Shown piece after piece: positions 24,139-33,734 of a stretch of DNA of 64,000 nucleotides (positions within the stretch are counted from its first letter, which is position 1; the number at the start of each line of letters is the position of its first letter). The notes under the pieces are model-generated. The model was not told the origin of the DNA and made no database searches. It was given only the letters and a program-made list of their open reading frames with translations. Made by a program: the position numbers and the translations under genes. The DNA comes from Crossiella sp. S99.2 (GTDB lineage Bacteria; Actinomycetota; Actinomycetes; Mycobacteriales; Pseudonocardiaceae), in contig NZ_JALMDK010000003.1 in the NCBI RefSeq assembly GCF_023094165.1, forward strand, positions 868,001 through 932,000. The letters are read 5' to 3'.

Positions 24139-25996
24139 GCCGCAACGGTGTCCGCCCGCGCAGCCAGAACCACACCCGCGTGGTCCGGAACCGCCCGGCC
24201 GCACTGGTCGCCAGCACGGTCAGCCCCAGCCCACCGGCGCCCAGCACCGCGCCGACCCCCGCGCCCAGCAACCCGATCAGCACCGGACTGCTGACCGGCA
24301 CCGCCAGCCCGAGTCCGGCCACCCCCACCACTCCGGCCAGGAATCCCCCGGTCAGACATCCCAGCACGGCACCCAGCCCCGCCGCGTACACCGCCGAGAG
24401 CTGATCCCCGCGCAACACACTCGCCGGCGTGACCGCCTCCGCCGGTTCGGTCGGCTCGGTAAACCGCCGCACCACCCCAAAAGCGAGCCCGAACACCGAC
24501 CCGATCACCAGCCCGTACACCCCGCCGTACACCACCCCCACCGCGATCCCCCCGGCAATCGCGCCCACCAAACCAAAAACCAGATCCCGCCCCAACTCGT
24601 GCCGCCGCAACAACCTCGGCACGAACCGCCGCGGCGCCTCCGCCCGCAACAACCCCAGCAAGGCTCCGCCACCGGCGCCGATCGCCAGTCCCAGCAACGC
24701 CCCCAGCCCCGGCCGCCCGAACAACCCCAGTAACAGCAACCCCAACGGCGTCGCCGCGAATCCGCCCACCAGCGCGCCACTGACCAGGAACACCGGCCGC
24801 GGCACCCGTAACCACAATCGCCACCAGTCCAGTTCCCGCTCACCCGTGCGGGCCAGGTAGGACAGCCATCGCTCGGCCTTGACCGGATCCCACCGCCCCA
24901 CCGGATCCACCTCATTCGACAGCGGCGAGGGCGGCCGGGTCGCGAAAGCCTGACTGGTGAACTCATCCAGCAACCGAGCCGCCACTCCCTCCGCACTGGC
25001 CAGGGCCAGCAGGTCACCCGGATCCGTCCCCGGATCGCGATAGGCGGTGCGCGCCAACGACACCATCAACGGTGTCCGCAACGCCCGCGCCAACGGATCC
25101 GCCGAGGCGTCCACCAACCGGTCCAGCACCGGCTCCCACAGTTCGAGGCGGGCCCGCGGCGTCGAGTCGAGCAGGTAGCCCGCGATCGCCTCCTCCGCCA
25201 ACGGCAACAACTCCACCACCTGGGACTCCCGCACCGCCCCACCCGCGTTGGCCGCCGCGAACTCCGCACTCCGGCAGGTCAGCACCAACGGCTCCTGCTG
25301 CCCGAGATCCTTGTCCAGGGCCCGCAAAGCCACCTCCCGCAACTCCGCGGGCAGTTCGTCCAGGCCGTCCAACACCGGCAGAATCCGCCCCAGTCCCAGC
25401 AAATCCCGGGCCGCCGTCATCCCAAACCGCGACTCATTCCCCAGGAACGGATAGGCCGACACCAACGACCGCAACAACCAGGCATCCAGGTTCTCCGCCG
25501 GATGCCACCCGGAAACCTGCAACAACACCGGCGTCCGCCCAGGATCCCCCCGCCGCAACAACTCCAGGATCAACAACAGACAGAACCCGGTCTTCCCCGC
25601 CCCCGGTTCCCCGATCACCACCAACCGCCGCGGCGCGTCGCCAAACCCGGAAATCAACTCCCCCAGATCAACCGACCCCGACTCTCCCAGCCCCCGGCAC
25701 CGCACCGGCAACCGATCCCCGTCCTCCAGCATCCGCCGCCGAGCCTCCGCCGCCCACTGCCGCCGCACCTCGAACCCGAGCGCATCGGCGGCGGACTGGA
25801 GCTGCTCGGGCGTGCTGGGCTGGCTACCGGGGCGCCAGCGAGTGGCGACCAGGAGCTGTGCCACGGCGGCACCGCCGGAGAGCAGGGTGAGCAGGGTGGT
25901 CGCGTTGGACGCGCCGTACCGGACCCACATCACGGTGAGGCCCAGTACCAGCACACCCCATACGGCTATCTGGGCCAGCGTCGCGCGTCGGGTCAC
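24029..25996 (-). CDS. NACHT-domain membrane protein
   Basis: A 655-residue STAND ATPase with membrane segments at both ends. Two N-terminal helices (residues about 5-55) are followed by a NACHT NTPase: P-loop VVIGEPGAGKTGF near 127, Walker B ILPVLDGLDELP near 205, and VLTCRSAEF near 240. From about residue 390 there are many Gly/Ala/Leu-rich membrane helices, then a cytoplasmic end with YQFRHELLRDRL. This layout is common in actinomycetes and is of unknown function; NACHT proteins include known anti-phage sensors. I prefer GTG at 25996 because GAGGG lies 12 bases upstream; TTG at 26008 is possible. Its 3' end overlaps the convergent gene. Confidence 0.8.
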   Translation of the reverse strand: MTRRATLAQIAVWGVLVLGLTVMWVRYGASNATTLLTLLSGGAAVAQLLVATRWRPGSQPSTPEQLQSAADALGFEVRRQWAAEARRRMLEDGDRLPVRCRGLGESGSVDLGELISGFGDAPRRLVVIGEPGAGKTGFCLLLILELLRRGDPGRTPVLLQVSGWHPAENLDAWLLRSLVSAYPFLGNESRFGMTAARDLLGLGRILPVLDGLDELPAELREVALRALDKDLGQQEPLVLTCRSAEFAAANAGGAVRESQVVELLPLAEEAIAGYLLDSTPRARLELWEPVLDRLVDASADPLARALRTPLMVSLARTAYRDPGTDPGDLLALASAEGVAARLLDEFTSQAFATRPPSPLSNEVDPVGRWDPVKAERWLSYLARTGERELDWWRLWLRVPRPVFLVSGALVGGFAATPLGLLLLGLFGRPGLGALLGLAIGAGGGALLGLLRAEAPRRFVPRLLRRHELGRDLVFGLVGAIAGGIAVGVVYGGVYGLVIGSVFGLAFGVVRRFTEPTEPAEAVTPASVLRGDQLSAVYAAGLGAVLGCLTGGFLAGVVGVAGLGLAVPVSSPVLIGLLGAGVGAVLGAGGLGLTVLATSAAGRFRTTRVWFWLRGRTPLRLMRFLDDAHRLGVLRLAGASYQFRHELLRDRLAGRG

Positions 25997-26046
25997 GAGT
26001 CCATTCAACCCTCGCGGTATGTGCCTGGGGGATCACATTCAGTCAA

Positions 26047-28038
26047 CTATTGCGCTGCCGGCCACCCACTGTCGGCGTCATCCTCCAGGTGTTCGGCCAG
26101 CCGGGCGAGGGCCCGCTTGCGGCCGTACAGGTTCCCGCGCAGGCCATGCAGCTCGATCGCCCGCCGGAAGGCCGCCTCGGCATCGCTGCGCCGTCCCAGG
26201 TCGTGGTACAGGCAACCCAGCTCATCATGGGTCCATGCCTCCCCGTCGAGATCACCGATCTCGATCCTGATCTCCAGCGCGGCGCGCAGCTGTTCCAGCG
26301 CCCGCTGGGACTTGCCCTGCCAACGGCGAATCGACCCGAGGTTGCACAGCACCCACGCCTCGGTGTGCCGGTCCCCGCACTCCCTGACCCGCACCAGGCT
26401 CCGACGCAGGCAACCCAGTGCGTGCCGAGGCCGTCCGACGTAGAAGTAGCTCATCGCGAGATTGCTCAACACCATGCCCTGCAACCGACGGTCCCCGACC
26501 CGCTGGAACTCGCCGAGCGCCAAGTCCCCGTAGCTGATCGCACGCCAGTGGTTTTGCCAGTAGCGGCACGCACTGCCGAGTCCGTAGTGCATGAGTGCGA
26601 GCCCCATCGTGCTGCGGTCCTCGGCCGCGGCAAACTGGCCCAGGTCATGGGTGCGGATCCAACTCGACTCGTGTTTGGTCAGACTGAGGAAACCGTGCAG
26701 GGCCGCGATTGTCTGCCAGGCCAGATCCGGCCGACCGAGTTCACACGCCTGTGCCAGGCAGGAAACGATGCTCTCCAACTCCAGCTCGCACCAGGACCTC
26801 GCCTGCACCTGGTCCACGAATTCCGTGGGGTAACCGATGCGCAGGTCCGGATGCCCGCGAGGACGGTGCGGTGCCAGCAGGTGGTCGGCCTGGTCTGCCA
26901 TTGCCGCATACCAGCGAACCAGTCGCACGACGGCCGCCGCCCGTTCCTCGCTCAGGTCGACCTGCTCAGCCTGCCGTCGGGCGAACGCGCGGAGCAGGTC
27001 GTGGCACCGGTACCGGTTGCGCCGGAACTCCTCCAGCAGGTGCGAGGAGACCAACTCGCTCAACGCCACCCGAGTCTCTGCCGCCGTCATCCCTGCCAGC
27101 GCGGCGGCCGCACCCGCGCTGAGGTCAGCGCACCGGTGCACCCCGAGCAGACGGAACATCCGGGCACTCGCCGGCGGCAATGCCCGGTAGGACAATGCGA
27201 TCGCCGGCCCCACGGCCAGGTACTCGTCCCCGGCCAGAGCCAGTGCGTCCAGCGGCTGCTCGTCCAGCTCCGCCGCCAGGTCGGCCAGGGTGTCGTGTTC
27301 GCGGTGCCGGATCCGTTCCGCCGCAATGCACAACGCCAACGGCAACCGCGCACACTGCTCGGTAATCCGCATCGCAGTCGCTCGATCCCGGTCCACCCGG
27401 CCCGCGATCACCTCACGCAGCAACGAGATCGCCTCATCCGGCGAGAACATGCCCAGCGACAGGTGCTCGGCGTCCAAACCCAGCAACCGGATCCGGCTGG
27501 TCAGCAATACCCGGCTGTGCGGCCCAGCGGGCAGCAGCGGGCGGACCTGGGCTGCCGTGCCGACGTTGTCCAGCAACACCAGCACGCGCCGATCCGCCGT
27601 GCGGGTGCGGAATTCGGCGGCGCGGCCGTCCAGGCTGGCGGGCATGGCCTCCGGGGCAAGGCCGAGGGCCAGCAGGAAGCGTTCCAGGACGTCGGCCGGG
27701 GCGATCTTGGTGTCGTCCAGGTCGAAGCCGTGCAGGTTGGCGTAGAGCTGGCCGTCCGAGAACTCCGCACCGTGCTGGTGGGACCAGCGCAGGGCGAGAG
27801 TGGTCTTGCCGACGCCCGCGGTGCCGGTCACCAGCACCGGGGCTGACCTGGTCAGCAGGTCGTCCAGGGTGGCCAGTTCGGGAGCGCGGCCGGTGAAGTT
27901 GGCGGCGGGGCTGGGGAGTTGCCTGGGTATCGGGGGCGGGGGCAGGCGCAGGTCGATGGAACGGGCCTGTACCACCGTTCCGTGCACCGTGCCGTACACC
28001 GAATTCTCGGTACCGGGCCGCTCCTGCCTCCCCTGCAT
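26047..28038 (-). CDS. NB-ARC/TPR STAND protein with N-terminal amyloid-like motif
   Basis: An about 663-residue protein. The N-terminal 35 residues carry NSVYGTVHGTVVQARSID, the same motif type as in the protein at 19417. After PRQLPSPAANFTGR comes NB-ARC: P-loop GTAGVGKTTLALRW near 74, VLVLLDNV near 155, LPLALCIAAERI near 235. A winged-helix-like region follows, and from about residue 440 TPR units such as ALGCLRRSLVRVREC. ATG at 28038 is used; ATG at 28074 is also open but has no ribosome site. Local G+C is a little lower than in the neighbours. The sensed signal and output are unknown. Confidence 0.85.
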   Translation of the reverse strand: MQGRQERPGTENSVYGTVHGTVVQARSIDLRLPPPPIPRQLPSPAANFTGRAPELATLDDLLTRSAPVLVTGTAGVGKTTLALRWSHQHGAEFSDGQLYANLHGFDLDDTKIAPADVLERFLLALGLAPEAMPASLDGRAAEFRTRTADRRVLVLLDNVGTAAQVRPLLPAGPHSRVLLTSRIRLLGLDAEHLSLGMFSPDEAISLLREVIAGRVDRDRATAMRITEQCARLPLALCIAAERIRHREHDTLADLAAELDEQPLDALALAGDEYLAVGPAIALSYRALPPASARMFRLLGVHRCADLSAGAAAALAGMTAAETRVALSELVSSHLLEEFRRNRYRCHDLLRAFARRQAEQVDLSEERAAAVVRLVRWYAAMADQADHLLAPHRPRGHPDLRIGYPTEFVDQVQARSWCELELESIVSCLAQACELGRPDLAWQTIAALHGFLSLTKHESSWIRTHDLGQFAAAEDRSTMGLALMHYGLGSACRYWQNHWRAISYGDLALGEFQRVGDRRLQGMVLSNLAMSYFYVGRPRHALGCLRRSLVRVRECGDRHTEAWVLCNLGSIRRWQGKSQRALEQLRAALEIRIEIGDLDGEAWTHDELGCLYHDLGRRSDAEAAFRRAIELHGLRGNLYGRKRALARLAEHLEDDADSGWPAAQ

Positions 28039-28396
28039 CCGTTCATGGTCCCGCTTCGCGCGCGCCGGGCACATGTCCAGACAAAAGACGAGCCGTCATC
28101 TTCCGGAATCAGGTGCGAGCGAAAAACAGGTACCGGCCGGCGCGGCTACAGCCGCACTCGGGTGACCATGCGTTGAAGTCTCCCCACTGCTGGCGAAAGC
28201 CCAGACAACTTCCCCCGAAAAAGTGCGGCATGACCACCGGTCAACCACATCAATGACCGTATACGAGAAGACGTGGATCGGGAAAAACTCCGAATCAGCC
28301 AACCGCACGGCGTTCGACAACGCGATATTCGGAAAAGGGACTACCGGCAAGGTACTTTCGGACACTTCACTCCGAACGACGCAGTGGGCCAGGGAC
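28039..28396. other. Intergenic region without a supported gene
   Basis: 358 bases between two minus-strand genes, with lower G+C than the flanks. An 89-codon frame on the minus strand (28096-28365) shows no ribosome site and no family resemblance, so it was not called. This stretch probably holds the promoter of the NB-ARC gene. Confidence 0.4.
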
Positions 28397-29293
28397 TCAG
28401 CGGACCCCTGTCACGGCGTCGACCACCCCCAGCACGGCCTCCCGCACGGCGGCGGGGCATTCCTGCGGGATGAGGTGCCCCGCCTGCTCGACTACCACGA
28501 CTTTTCCCTGTGGCACCAACGACATCAGCTCAGCCGCGACCCGGTTCAGCTCCGGCCGGACCGTGGCCATCCCGCGGTCGATCCGCCCGCCCTGCAGGCA
28601 CACCGTGGGCACCGCGGGCGTGCCCGTGTCCTGGAGGCGTTGCAGCACCGGGAGCGCGGGCGGGATCTGCCTGGCCTCGCGGGCGCCGGCCCGCATGGCA
28701 CGGCTGGAGGCGTAGTCGCGCCGGATGATCGCCAGGTCGGACTGGCTGATCTCCGCGGATGTGCCGTGTGGCAAGGAAAGCCGCATGATCAGGCGTCCGC
28801 CGCCGAGGCGCGCCAGCACCGACATGAGCTGGAAGGACCGGCGAATCCGGCCGGCGTGTTCCGGTGGGATGACCCCGGCGAGGGTGGCGTCGACGAAGAC
28901 CAGTCCGGCGACCCGCTCCGGGTGCCGGTCGGCGAACAGCCGGATGATGGGTCCACCCCAGCTGTGCCCGACCAGGACGACGGGAGCGGACTCGCCCAGG
29001 AGATCGAGCAGGGCGGTGAGGTCGTCGACGATGCGTTCGAGGGTCCGGTTGTGCGGGTCGAGGTCGCTGCCGCCGTAGCCCGCCCGGTCGTAGGACAGGG
29101 TCCGGCAGCGAGCGCTGATCTCGCGCTGGGTATGGATCCAGGACGCGGCGGGCGCGCTCATCCCGGCTTCGAAGACGACCAGCGGTCCGGGGCCCTCGCC
29201 CGCCACCACAGTGCGGAGTGCGCGGCCATCGGGCAGTACGATCCTGCCTTCGGTGAGGCCGGGTCCGGGGTCCAGGGGGCGGTTGTGGGGCAT
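28397..29293 (-). CDS. Alpha/beta hydrolase
   Basis: A 298-residue alpha/beta-hydrolase fold enzyme. The nucleophile elbow GHSWGG puts the catalytic Ser near 109. The oxyanion-hole region is VVFEAGMSAPAASW, and the catalytic His is in EQAGHLIPQE near 278. The acid is probably an Asp between these. The ATG at 29293 follows the amidase stop by 11 bases, with AAAGG upstream, so it is co-transcribed with the amidase and the TetR gene. The substrate is unknown; together with the amidase a detoxifying or amide/ester degrading role is likely. Confidence 0.85.
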   Translation of the reverse strand: MPHNRPLDPGPGLTEGRIVLPDGRALRTVVAGEGPGPLVVFEAGMSAPAASWIHTQREISARCRTLSYDRAGYGGSDLDPHNRTLERIVDDLTALLDLLGESAPVVLVGHSWGGPIIRLFADRHPERVAGLVFVDATLAGVIPPEHAGRIRRSFQLMSVLARLGGGRLIMRLSLPHGTSAEISQSDLAIIRRDYASSRAMRAGAREARQIPPALPVLQRLQDTGTPAVPTVCLQGGRIDRGMATVRPELNRVAAELMSLVPQGKVVVVEQAGHLIPQECPAAVREAVLGVVDAVTGVR

Positions 29294-29304
29294 GGGGCGG
29301 CCTT

Positions 29305-30732
29305 TCACTGGTGCCAGCAGGGCGGGTGGACGTCCGCCCACGGGGCCGCGTCCTCAAGTTGGGCGGCCAGTGCGAGGAGTTCGACGTCCTGTCGCGGCCT
29401 GCCCACGAGCTGCACGCCGTGCGGCAGGCCGTCACCGTCCACATGCGACGGTAGGGACAGCGCGGGCTGGCCGGTGAGGTTCACCCAAGGCGTGTAACAG
29501 GACCAGCCGAGCATCAGGTCCGCCTCGCCGTCGACCCCGTTGGCGAAGTAGTGGCCGATCGGGACCGGCGGGCCGTTGGTGGTGGGGGTCAGGGCGAGGT
29601 CGAATTCGTCGAGTGCGGCCAGGAAGGTGCTGGCATACCGGGCGAGCACGGTCTGGGCCGTGACGACCTCGGCCGCGGTCATGGTCTCGGCGGCGGCGAT
29701 GAGGTGCTGGGTGTAGGGCTGGAACAGGTGCTGCCGGTCCGCGGGGACCAGGGTCGGGGCGGTGGTGCCGAGGGAGAACACGAACAGGTCCTTGAGCGCT
29801 TGCCGCACCGGCCCGTCGCAGCCCGCCGGGATCGCGATCTCCCGCACCTCGTGGCCAAGTTCGCCGAGCAGGGCGGCCATCCGCTGCACCGCCCGCACCG
29901 ACTCTGGATGTGCTGCCACGCCGTCAAGTCCGGTCTCGGTCCACATCGCGATCTTGTACGGACGAGCGGGTGGCCTGGTGGCGGTGGCAGCGAAGCTGGT
30001 CGTGGGTCGCCAGCCGTACAGGTCGCCCGGCGATGGCTGGGCCAGCACGTCCAGTAATAGCGCCGCGTCCCGCACTGTCCGGGCGATCGGCCCCTCGATG
30101 CCCGTGCTGAGGAAGGAACTCGCCGGCGCCGGACTCACCAGGCCCCGGCTGGGTTTCACACCGACCAGGTGGCAGGTCGCCGCCGGAGTGCGGGTCGAAC
30201 CCGCGCCGTCACCGGCATGGGCCACCGGCAACAGTCCGGCGGCGACCGCGGCGGCCGCGCCACCGCTGGACCCGCTGGCGTAACGGCCCGGGTCATACGG
30301 CGTGACAGCTGGTCGCGCGGTCACGTCATTCTCGGTGTAGCAGGCCGCGCCGAACTCCGGGGTGTTCGTCTTGCCGAGGATCACCGCGCCCGCCTGCCGG
30401 AGCAGTCCCACCGACCAGGCGTCCTCGGCAGGCACGTGCTCGGCCAGCGCGGCCGACCCGAACGTGGTCCGGATGCCCGCGGTCGCGTACAGATCCTTCA
30501 GCCCGAGCGGCAGCCCGCACAGCGGCGACCACTCGCCGCGGGCCAGGCGTTCGTCCGCGCGGGCGGCATCCTGGCGGGCGAGTTCCGGGGTGACGGTGAC
30601 GAAGGCGCCGAGCCCGGCGTCCAGGCGGTCGATGCGCGCCAGGTAGTGCTCGGTGAGTTCGCGGGAGCTGATCTCGCCCGCGCGCAGGGCGTCCAGCTGG
30701 GCCACCGCGGACAGCTCGTGCGGCTGGCTCAT
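29305..30732 (-). CDS. Amidase (amidase-signature family)
   Basis: A 475-residue amidase-signature enzyme. The Ser-cisSer-Lys triad can be placed: Lys near 79 in PLGLKDLYA, cis-Ser near 155 in ASGSSGGAAAAVAAG, and Ser near 176 in GAGSTRTPAATCHLVG. In typical members the last block is GGSIRxPA; here GAGSTRTPA is a mild variant. It overlaps the upstream TetR gene by ATGA (30729-30732). It hydrolyses an amide bond in an unknown substrate, in the cytoplasm. Length fits the family (450-500). Confidence 0.9.
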   Translation of the reverse strand: MSQPHELSAVAQLDALRAGEISSRELTEHYLARIDRLDAGLGAFVTVTPELARQDAARADERLARGEWSPLCGLPLGLKDLYATAGIRTTFGSAALAEHVPAEDAWSVGLLRQAGAVILGKTNTPEFGAACYTENDVTARPAVTPYDPGRYASGSSGGAAAAVAAGLLPVAHAGDGAGSTRTPAATCHLVGVKPSRGLVSPAPASSFLSTGIEGPIARTVRDAALLLDVLAQPSPGDLYGWRPTTSFAATATRPPARPYKIAMWTETGLDGVAAHPESVRAVQRMAALLGELGHEVREIAIPAGCDGPVRQALKDLFVFSLGTTAPTLVPADRQHLFQPYTQHLIAAAETMTAAEVVTAQTVLARYASTFLAALDEFDLALTPTTNGPPVPIGHYFANGVDGEADLMLGWSCYTPWVNLTGQPALSLPSHVDGDGLPHGVQLVGRPRQDVELLALAAQLEDAAPWADVHPPCWHQ

Positions 30733-31298
30733 GGCGTCACCATGGTCCCGGTGAGCAGGCGGTGTGCCGTGCCGGTGATCGTGTCCAGGTAGTCGGGGGT
30801 GAAGCCCGCGCGCCCGATCAGCCTGCGGTGCATCAGCGCGCCTTCGATCAGGTCCGCGACCAGGTCCACGTGCGGCGCCACCTCGATCTCGCCCCGTGCC
30901 ACGGCCCGGTCCAGTGCGTTCCGCAGTGGCTGGATCCGTCCCGAGGCCATCGTGAGGAACCTGGTTTCGGCGCCGTCGCGCAGCTCGCCCAGCAGCCCGA
31001 CCAGCCCGTCGATCCACGGGGCGGACCAGGCCGCCGCCAGGTCGTCGACGTAGGCCCGCAGGTCGGCGCGCAGGGAGCCGGCGTTGAACTCGCGCACCGG
31101 CGGCAGGTGCGCGGCGAGCGCGTCGGTGGCCAGCTCCGCCTTGGTGGCCCACCGGCGGTACACGTCGCTGCGGTGCGCCTGCGCCTGGGTCGCGACCTTG
31201 GTCATGGTCAGGGCGTCATAGCCCTTGCTGGTCAGCAGCTCCCACGCCGCCGTCAGCAACCGGTGCTCAAGATCGAGATCCCGTGGTCGGCCCGCCAT
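30729..31298 (-). CDS. TetR-family transcriptional regulator
   Basis: A 189-residue TetR regulator. The N-terminal HTH runs from LLTAAWELLTSKGYDALTM to VYRRWATKAELATDAL (residues about 13-60). The C-terminal ligand domain resembles TetR_C subtypes with APHVDLVADLIEGALMHRRL. It is the first gene of a three-gene operon with the amidase and hydrolase, so it probably represses them until a substrate binds. A 17-base palindrome at 31320-31336, just upstream, is a likely operator. ATG at 31298 or GTG at 31301 is the start. Confidence 0.9.
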   Translation of the reverse strand: MAGRPRDLDLEHRLLTAAWELLTSKGYDALTMTKVATQAQAHRSDVYRRWATKAELATDALAAHLPPVREFNAGSLRADLRAYVDDLAAAWSAPWIDGLVGLLGELRDGAETRFLTMASGRIQPLRNALDRAVARGEIEVAPHVDLVADLIEGALMHRRLIGRAGFTPDYLDTITGTAHRLLTGTMVTP

Positions 31299-31319
31299 CA
31301 CGCCCGCACACCCCCATTA

Positions 31320-31336
31320 CGCTACGACTTGTAGCG
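31320..31336. promoter_or_regulatory. Probable TetR operator palindrome
   Basis: CGCTAC-GACTT-GTAGCG: two 6-base arms with a 5-base spacer, 22 bases upstream of the TetR start, in the gap between the TetR operon and the end of the permease gene. The size and place fit autoregulation by TetR. Confidence 0.55.
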
Positions 31337-31359
31337 GAAACGGTAGGGGTCGCGGGGCC

Positions 31360-32751
31360 TCAGGTCAACCGGTCACGGCGGCGGACCACTCGCCAGCCCA
31401 GCCACAGGGCCAGGGCGACCACCGGGATCGAGTACACCGCGTACCGCTCCACCCCGTCGCTGAACCCCATGTACCCCAGCAGGAAACCCAGGAAAGCCAA
31501 CGTGATCCACCCCGAGTACGGCGCGCCCGGCATCCGGTACAGCGGCCGGCGGACCTCTCCGCGCAGTGCCGCGCGCCGCAGCCGGAGCTGGCACCACAGC
31601 AGCGTGCCCCAGGTGGAGATCACGCCCAGCGAGGCGATGGCGACGGCGAGGTCGAATGCCTGTTGCGGGACGAGGTAGTTGAGCAGCACGCCGATGCCGA
31701 AGGTGGCTCCGGTGAACAGGACTCCGCCGACCGGGACCTGGCGGGCCGAGAGCCGGGCGGTGAAGTGCGGGGCTTCGCCTTGCTGGGCAAGGGAACGCAG
31801 GATGCGGCCGGTGGAGTACAGGCCGGAGTTGCAGGAGGACAGGGCGGCGGTGAGGACCACCGCGTTCATCACGTCGCCGATGATGGGCACGCCCAGGCGA
31901 GAAAAGACCGTGACGAAGGGGCTTTCCGCGCCGGAGTAGGCCGTCCAGGGCAGGACCATGACCAGGAGCAGGACCGAGCCGACGTAGAAGACGCTGATCC
32001 GCCAGACCACGCCGTTGATGGCCTTGGGCAGGACGGTGGCGGGGTTGGCGGTCTCGCCGGCGGTGATGCCGACCAGTTCGATCGCGGAGTAGGCGAAGAT
32101 CACCGACTGCATGGTGAGCAGGACCGCGCCCAGGCCGAAGGGGAACAGGCCGCCGTGGGCGGTCAGGTTGGCCACTCCGGCGGACATTCCGCCGCCCATG
32201 TCGGCGGCGCCGATCACCAGTGCGGCGCCGACGGCCAGGAAGATCAGGATGGCCAGGACCTTGATGAGCGCGAACCAGAACTCCAGTTCGCCGAACAGTT
32301 TCACCGACACCAGGTTCACTACCAGCAAAACGGCCAATGCTACTAACGCAGTCACCCATTGCGGTACTTCTGGCAGCCAGCGCTGGAGGTAGATGGCCAC
32401 CGCGGTGATCTCCGCGATGCCGGTCATCGCCCAGCTCGCCCAGTACAGCCAGCCGCTGGCGAAGCCGGCCCACGGTCCCACGAACTCCCGGGCGTAGGCC
32501 ACGAAACTGGCCGCCACCGGCCGGTGCGTGACCAGCTCGCCCAGTGCCCGCATCACGAAGAAGGCCGCGATCCCGCACACCGCGTAGACCAGCACCAACG
32601 CCGGTCCGGCCTGGCTGAGCGTGCCGCCGGCGCCCAGGAAAAGGCCGACTCCGATGGCCCCGCCCAGGGCGATCATCTGCACCTGGCGGTTGCCCAGCGA
32701 CTTGGCGTAGCCCTCGTCCTCGGTCGCCGCGGCGGCCCGCGCTGGCTCCAT
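31360..32751 (-). CDS. Amino-acid permease (APC family)
   Basis: A 463-residue permease with 12 expected membrane helices. The N-terminal signature GNRQVQMIALGGAIGVGLFLGAG is that of the AAT/GABA-permease group (LysP, AroP, CycA, GabP). The conserved LGELVTHRPVAASFVAYAREFVG loop follows near 75. It is a proton-coupled amino-acid importer in the cytoplasmic membrane; the substrate cannot be told. ATG at 32751 has GGAGGGG nine bases upstream. The longer frame to 32805 is not needed. Confidence 0.9.
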   Translation of the reverse strand: MEPARAAAATEDEGYAKSLGNRQVQMIALGGAIGVGLFLGAGGTLSQAGPALVLVYAVCGIAAFFVMRALGELVTHRPVAASFVAYAREFVGPWAGFASGWLYWASWAMTGIAEITAVAIYLQRWLPEVPQWVTALVALAVLLVVNLVSVKLFGELEFWFALIKVLAILIFLAVGAALVIGAADMGGGMSAGVANLTAHGGLFPFGLGAVLLTMQSVIFAYSAIELVGITAGETANPATVLPKAINGVVWRISVFYVGSVLLLVMVLPWTAYSGAESPFVTVFSRLGVPIIGDVMNAVVLTAALSSCNSGLYSTGRILRSLAQQGEAPHFTARLSARQVPVGGVLFTGATFGIGVLLNYLVPQQAFDLAVAIASLGVISTWGTLLWCQLRLRRAALRGEVRRPLYRMPGAPYSGWITLAFLGFLLGYMGFSDGVERYAVYSIPVVALALWLGWRVVRRRDRLT

Positions 32752-32907
32752 GGCAGTGACCCCTCCGACTCGGCACGCCATGGCGGAGCGGCACCCCATT
32801 AACAATTCAACAACGTCCGTACGCTAGCGAAGGATGCGATGGACTTTCGGGCAAGATGGAGCCAGGGCAGGCAGCGTCGCCGACTCACTGGAGAAGAATT
32901 GGCCGAC

Positions 32908-33291
32908 ATGATCGTCAGCTTCGAGGGACTCCAGTTCACCGCCGATCACAACTGGGTTCGTTTCGGTGGCGATACCGCGCGGATCGGGATCACCGCGTGT
33001 TTCGCCGAGCGGCTGACCGGGTTACGTGAGGTGCGGCTGCCCCGGCCCGGCGACCGGGTCCAGCACCTGGCCCCGTGCGGGCTGCTCGCCACCAGCTGCT
33101 GGACCGGCGATCTGTTCACCCCGGTGACCGGCGTGGTGACCGCGGTGAACCAGCGGGTAATCGACGACCCCGAACTGGTGCGCGGCGATCCCTACGGTGC
33201 GGGCTGGCTGTTCGAGGCCGATCTGGAGGACCAGCCGGGGCGACTGCTCGACGGGCTGAGCTATCTGGAGCTGACCAGCCAGCACACCTGA
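32908..33291 (+). CDS. GcvH-like protein lacking the lipoyl lysine
   Basis: A 127-residue protein homologous over its whole length to glycine-cleavage H protein: YTxEHxWV-like FTADHNWVRFGG, ARIGITACFAERLTGL, then PVTGVVTAVNQRVIDDPELV and DPYGAGWLF. At the lipoylation site, where H proteins have ES(V)K-A, this protein reads LATSCWTGD, so the aligned residue is Cys 64 instead of Lys. It therefore cannot carry lipoate in the usual way. Other gcv genes are absent. ATG at 32908 matches the family's usual start; an upstream ATG at 32839 with AAGGA could add 23 residues. Confidence 0.75.
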   Translation: MIVSFEGLQFTADHNWVRFGGDTARIGITACFAERLTGLREVRLPRPGDRVQHLAPCGLLATSCWTGDLFTPVTGVVTAVNQRVIDDPELVRGDPYGAGWLFEADLEDQPGRLLDGLSYLELTSQHT

Positions 33292-33319
33292 GCCCAGCGC
33301 GACTGTCCACAGTGGACTA

Positions 33320-33601
33320 TCAGCGGTGCAACCGTTTCCAGGTGAACCAGGTCAGCACGCTCACGCTGATCACCGCGCCCAGCACGATCAACTCGGTCCA
33401 GGCCCCGGACACGCCGATCACCAGCACGGTCAGGCCCAGCGCGTACGCGCCGAGCACGCCCAGCAGGGCCAGCACCGCCTGCCGGTTGCGCAGGGACGGC
33501 GAACTCAGTCCCAGGAACCGTTCCGCCAGCCGGGGATCCTCCTCGGCCAGCCTCCGCTCGATTTCGGCCAGTGCGCGTTGCTCGTGATCTCGTAGTGCCA
33601 T
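33320..33601 (-). CDS. DUF3040 membrane protein
   Basis: A 93-residue DUF3040 protein. The N-terminal MALRDHEQRALAEIERRLAEEDPRLAERF segment is the family's amphipathic start, and two membrane helices follow (residues about 42-62 and 65-85), ending WFTWKRLHR. Proteins of this family are small actinobacterial membrane proteins, often under division or stress control, with no firm function. ATG at 33601 is preceded by GGAGGCCGGAG. Confidence 0.85.
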   Translation of the reverse strand: MALRDHEQRALAEIERRLAEEDPRLAERFLGLSSPSLRNRQAVLALLGVLGAYALGLTVLVIGVSGAWTELIVLGAVISVSVLTWFTWKRLHR

Positions 33602-33734
33602 CTCCGGCCTCCGCCCGTGTGCCCTCACGGGTACTACCTCGATCAGCGCTCAGTATCCACCCGGATCAGCCGGTCGGGTAGCTCCCACGCCCTGCCGGGG
33701 GACACGAACCGGTAGGCTGCGCGCTCTGGCGAGG

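Noticed and set aside
28096..28365. 89-codon minus-strand frame
   Set aside because: No ribosome site, no recognisable domain, odd composition; treated as intergenic.
32839..32907. Longer start for the GcvH-like protein
   Set aside because: AAGGA is near the ATG at 32839, but family alignment begins at the ATG at 32908. Kept only as an alternative.
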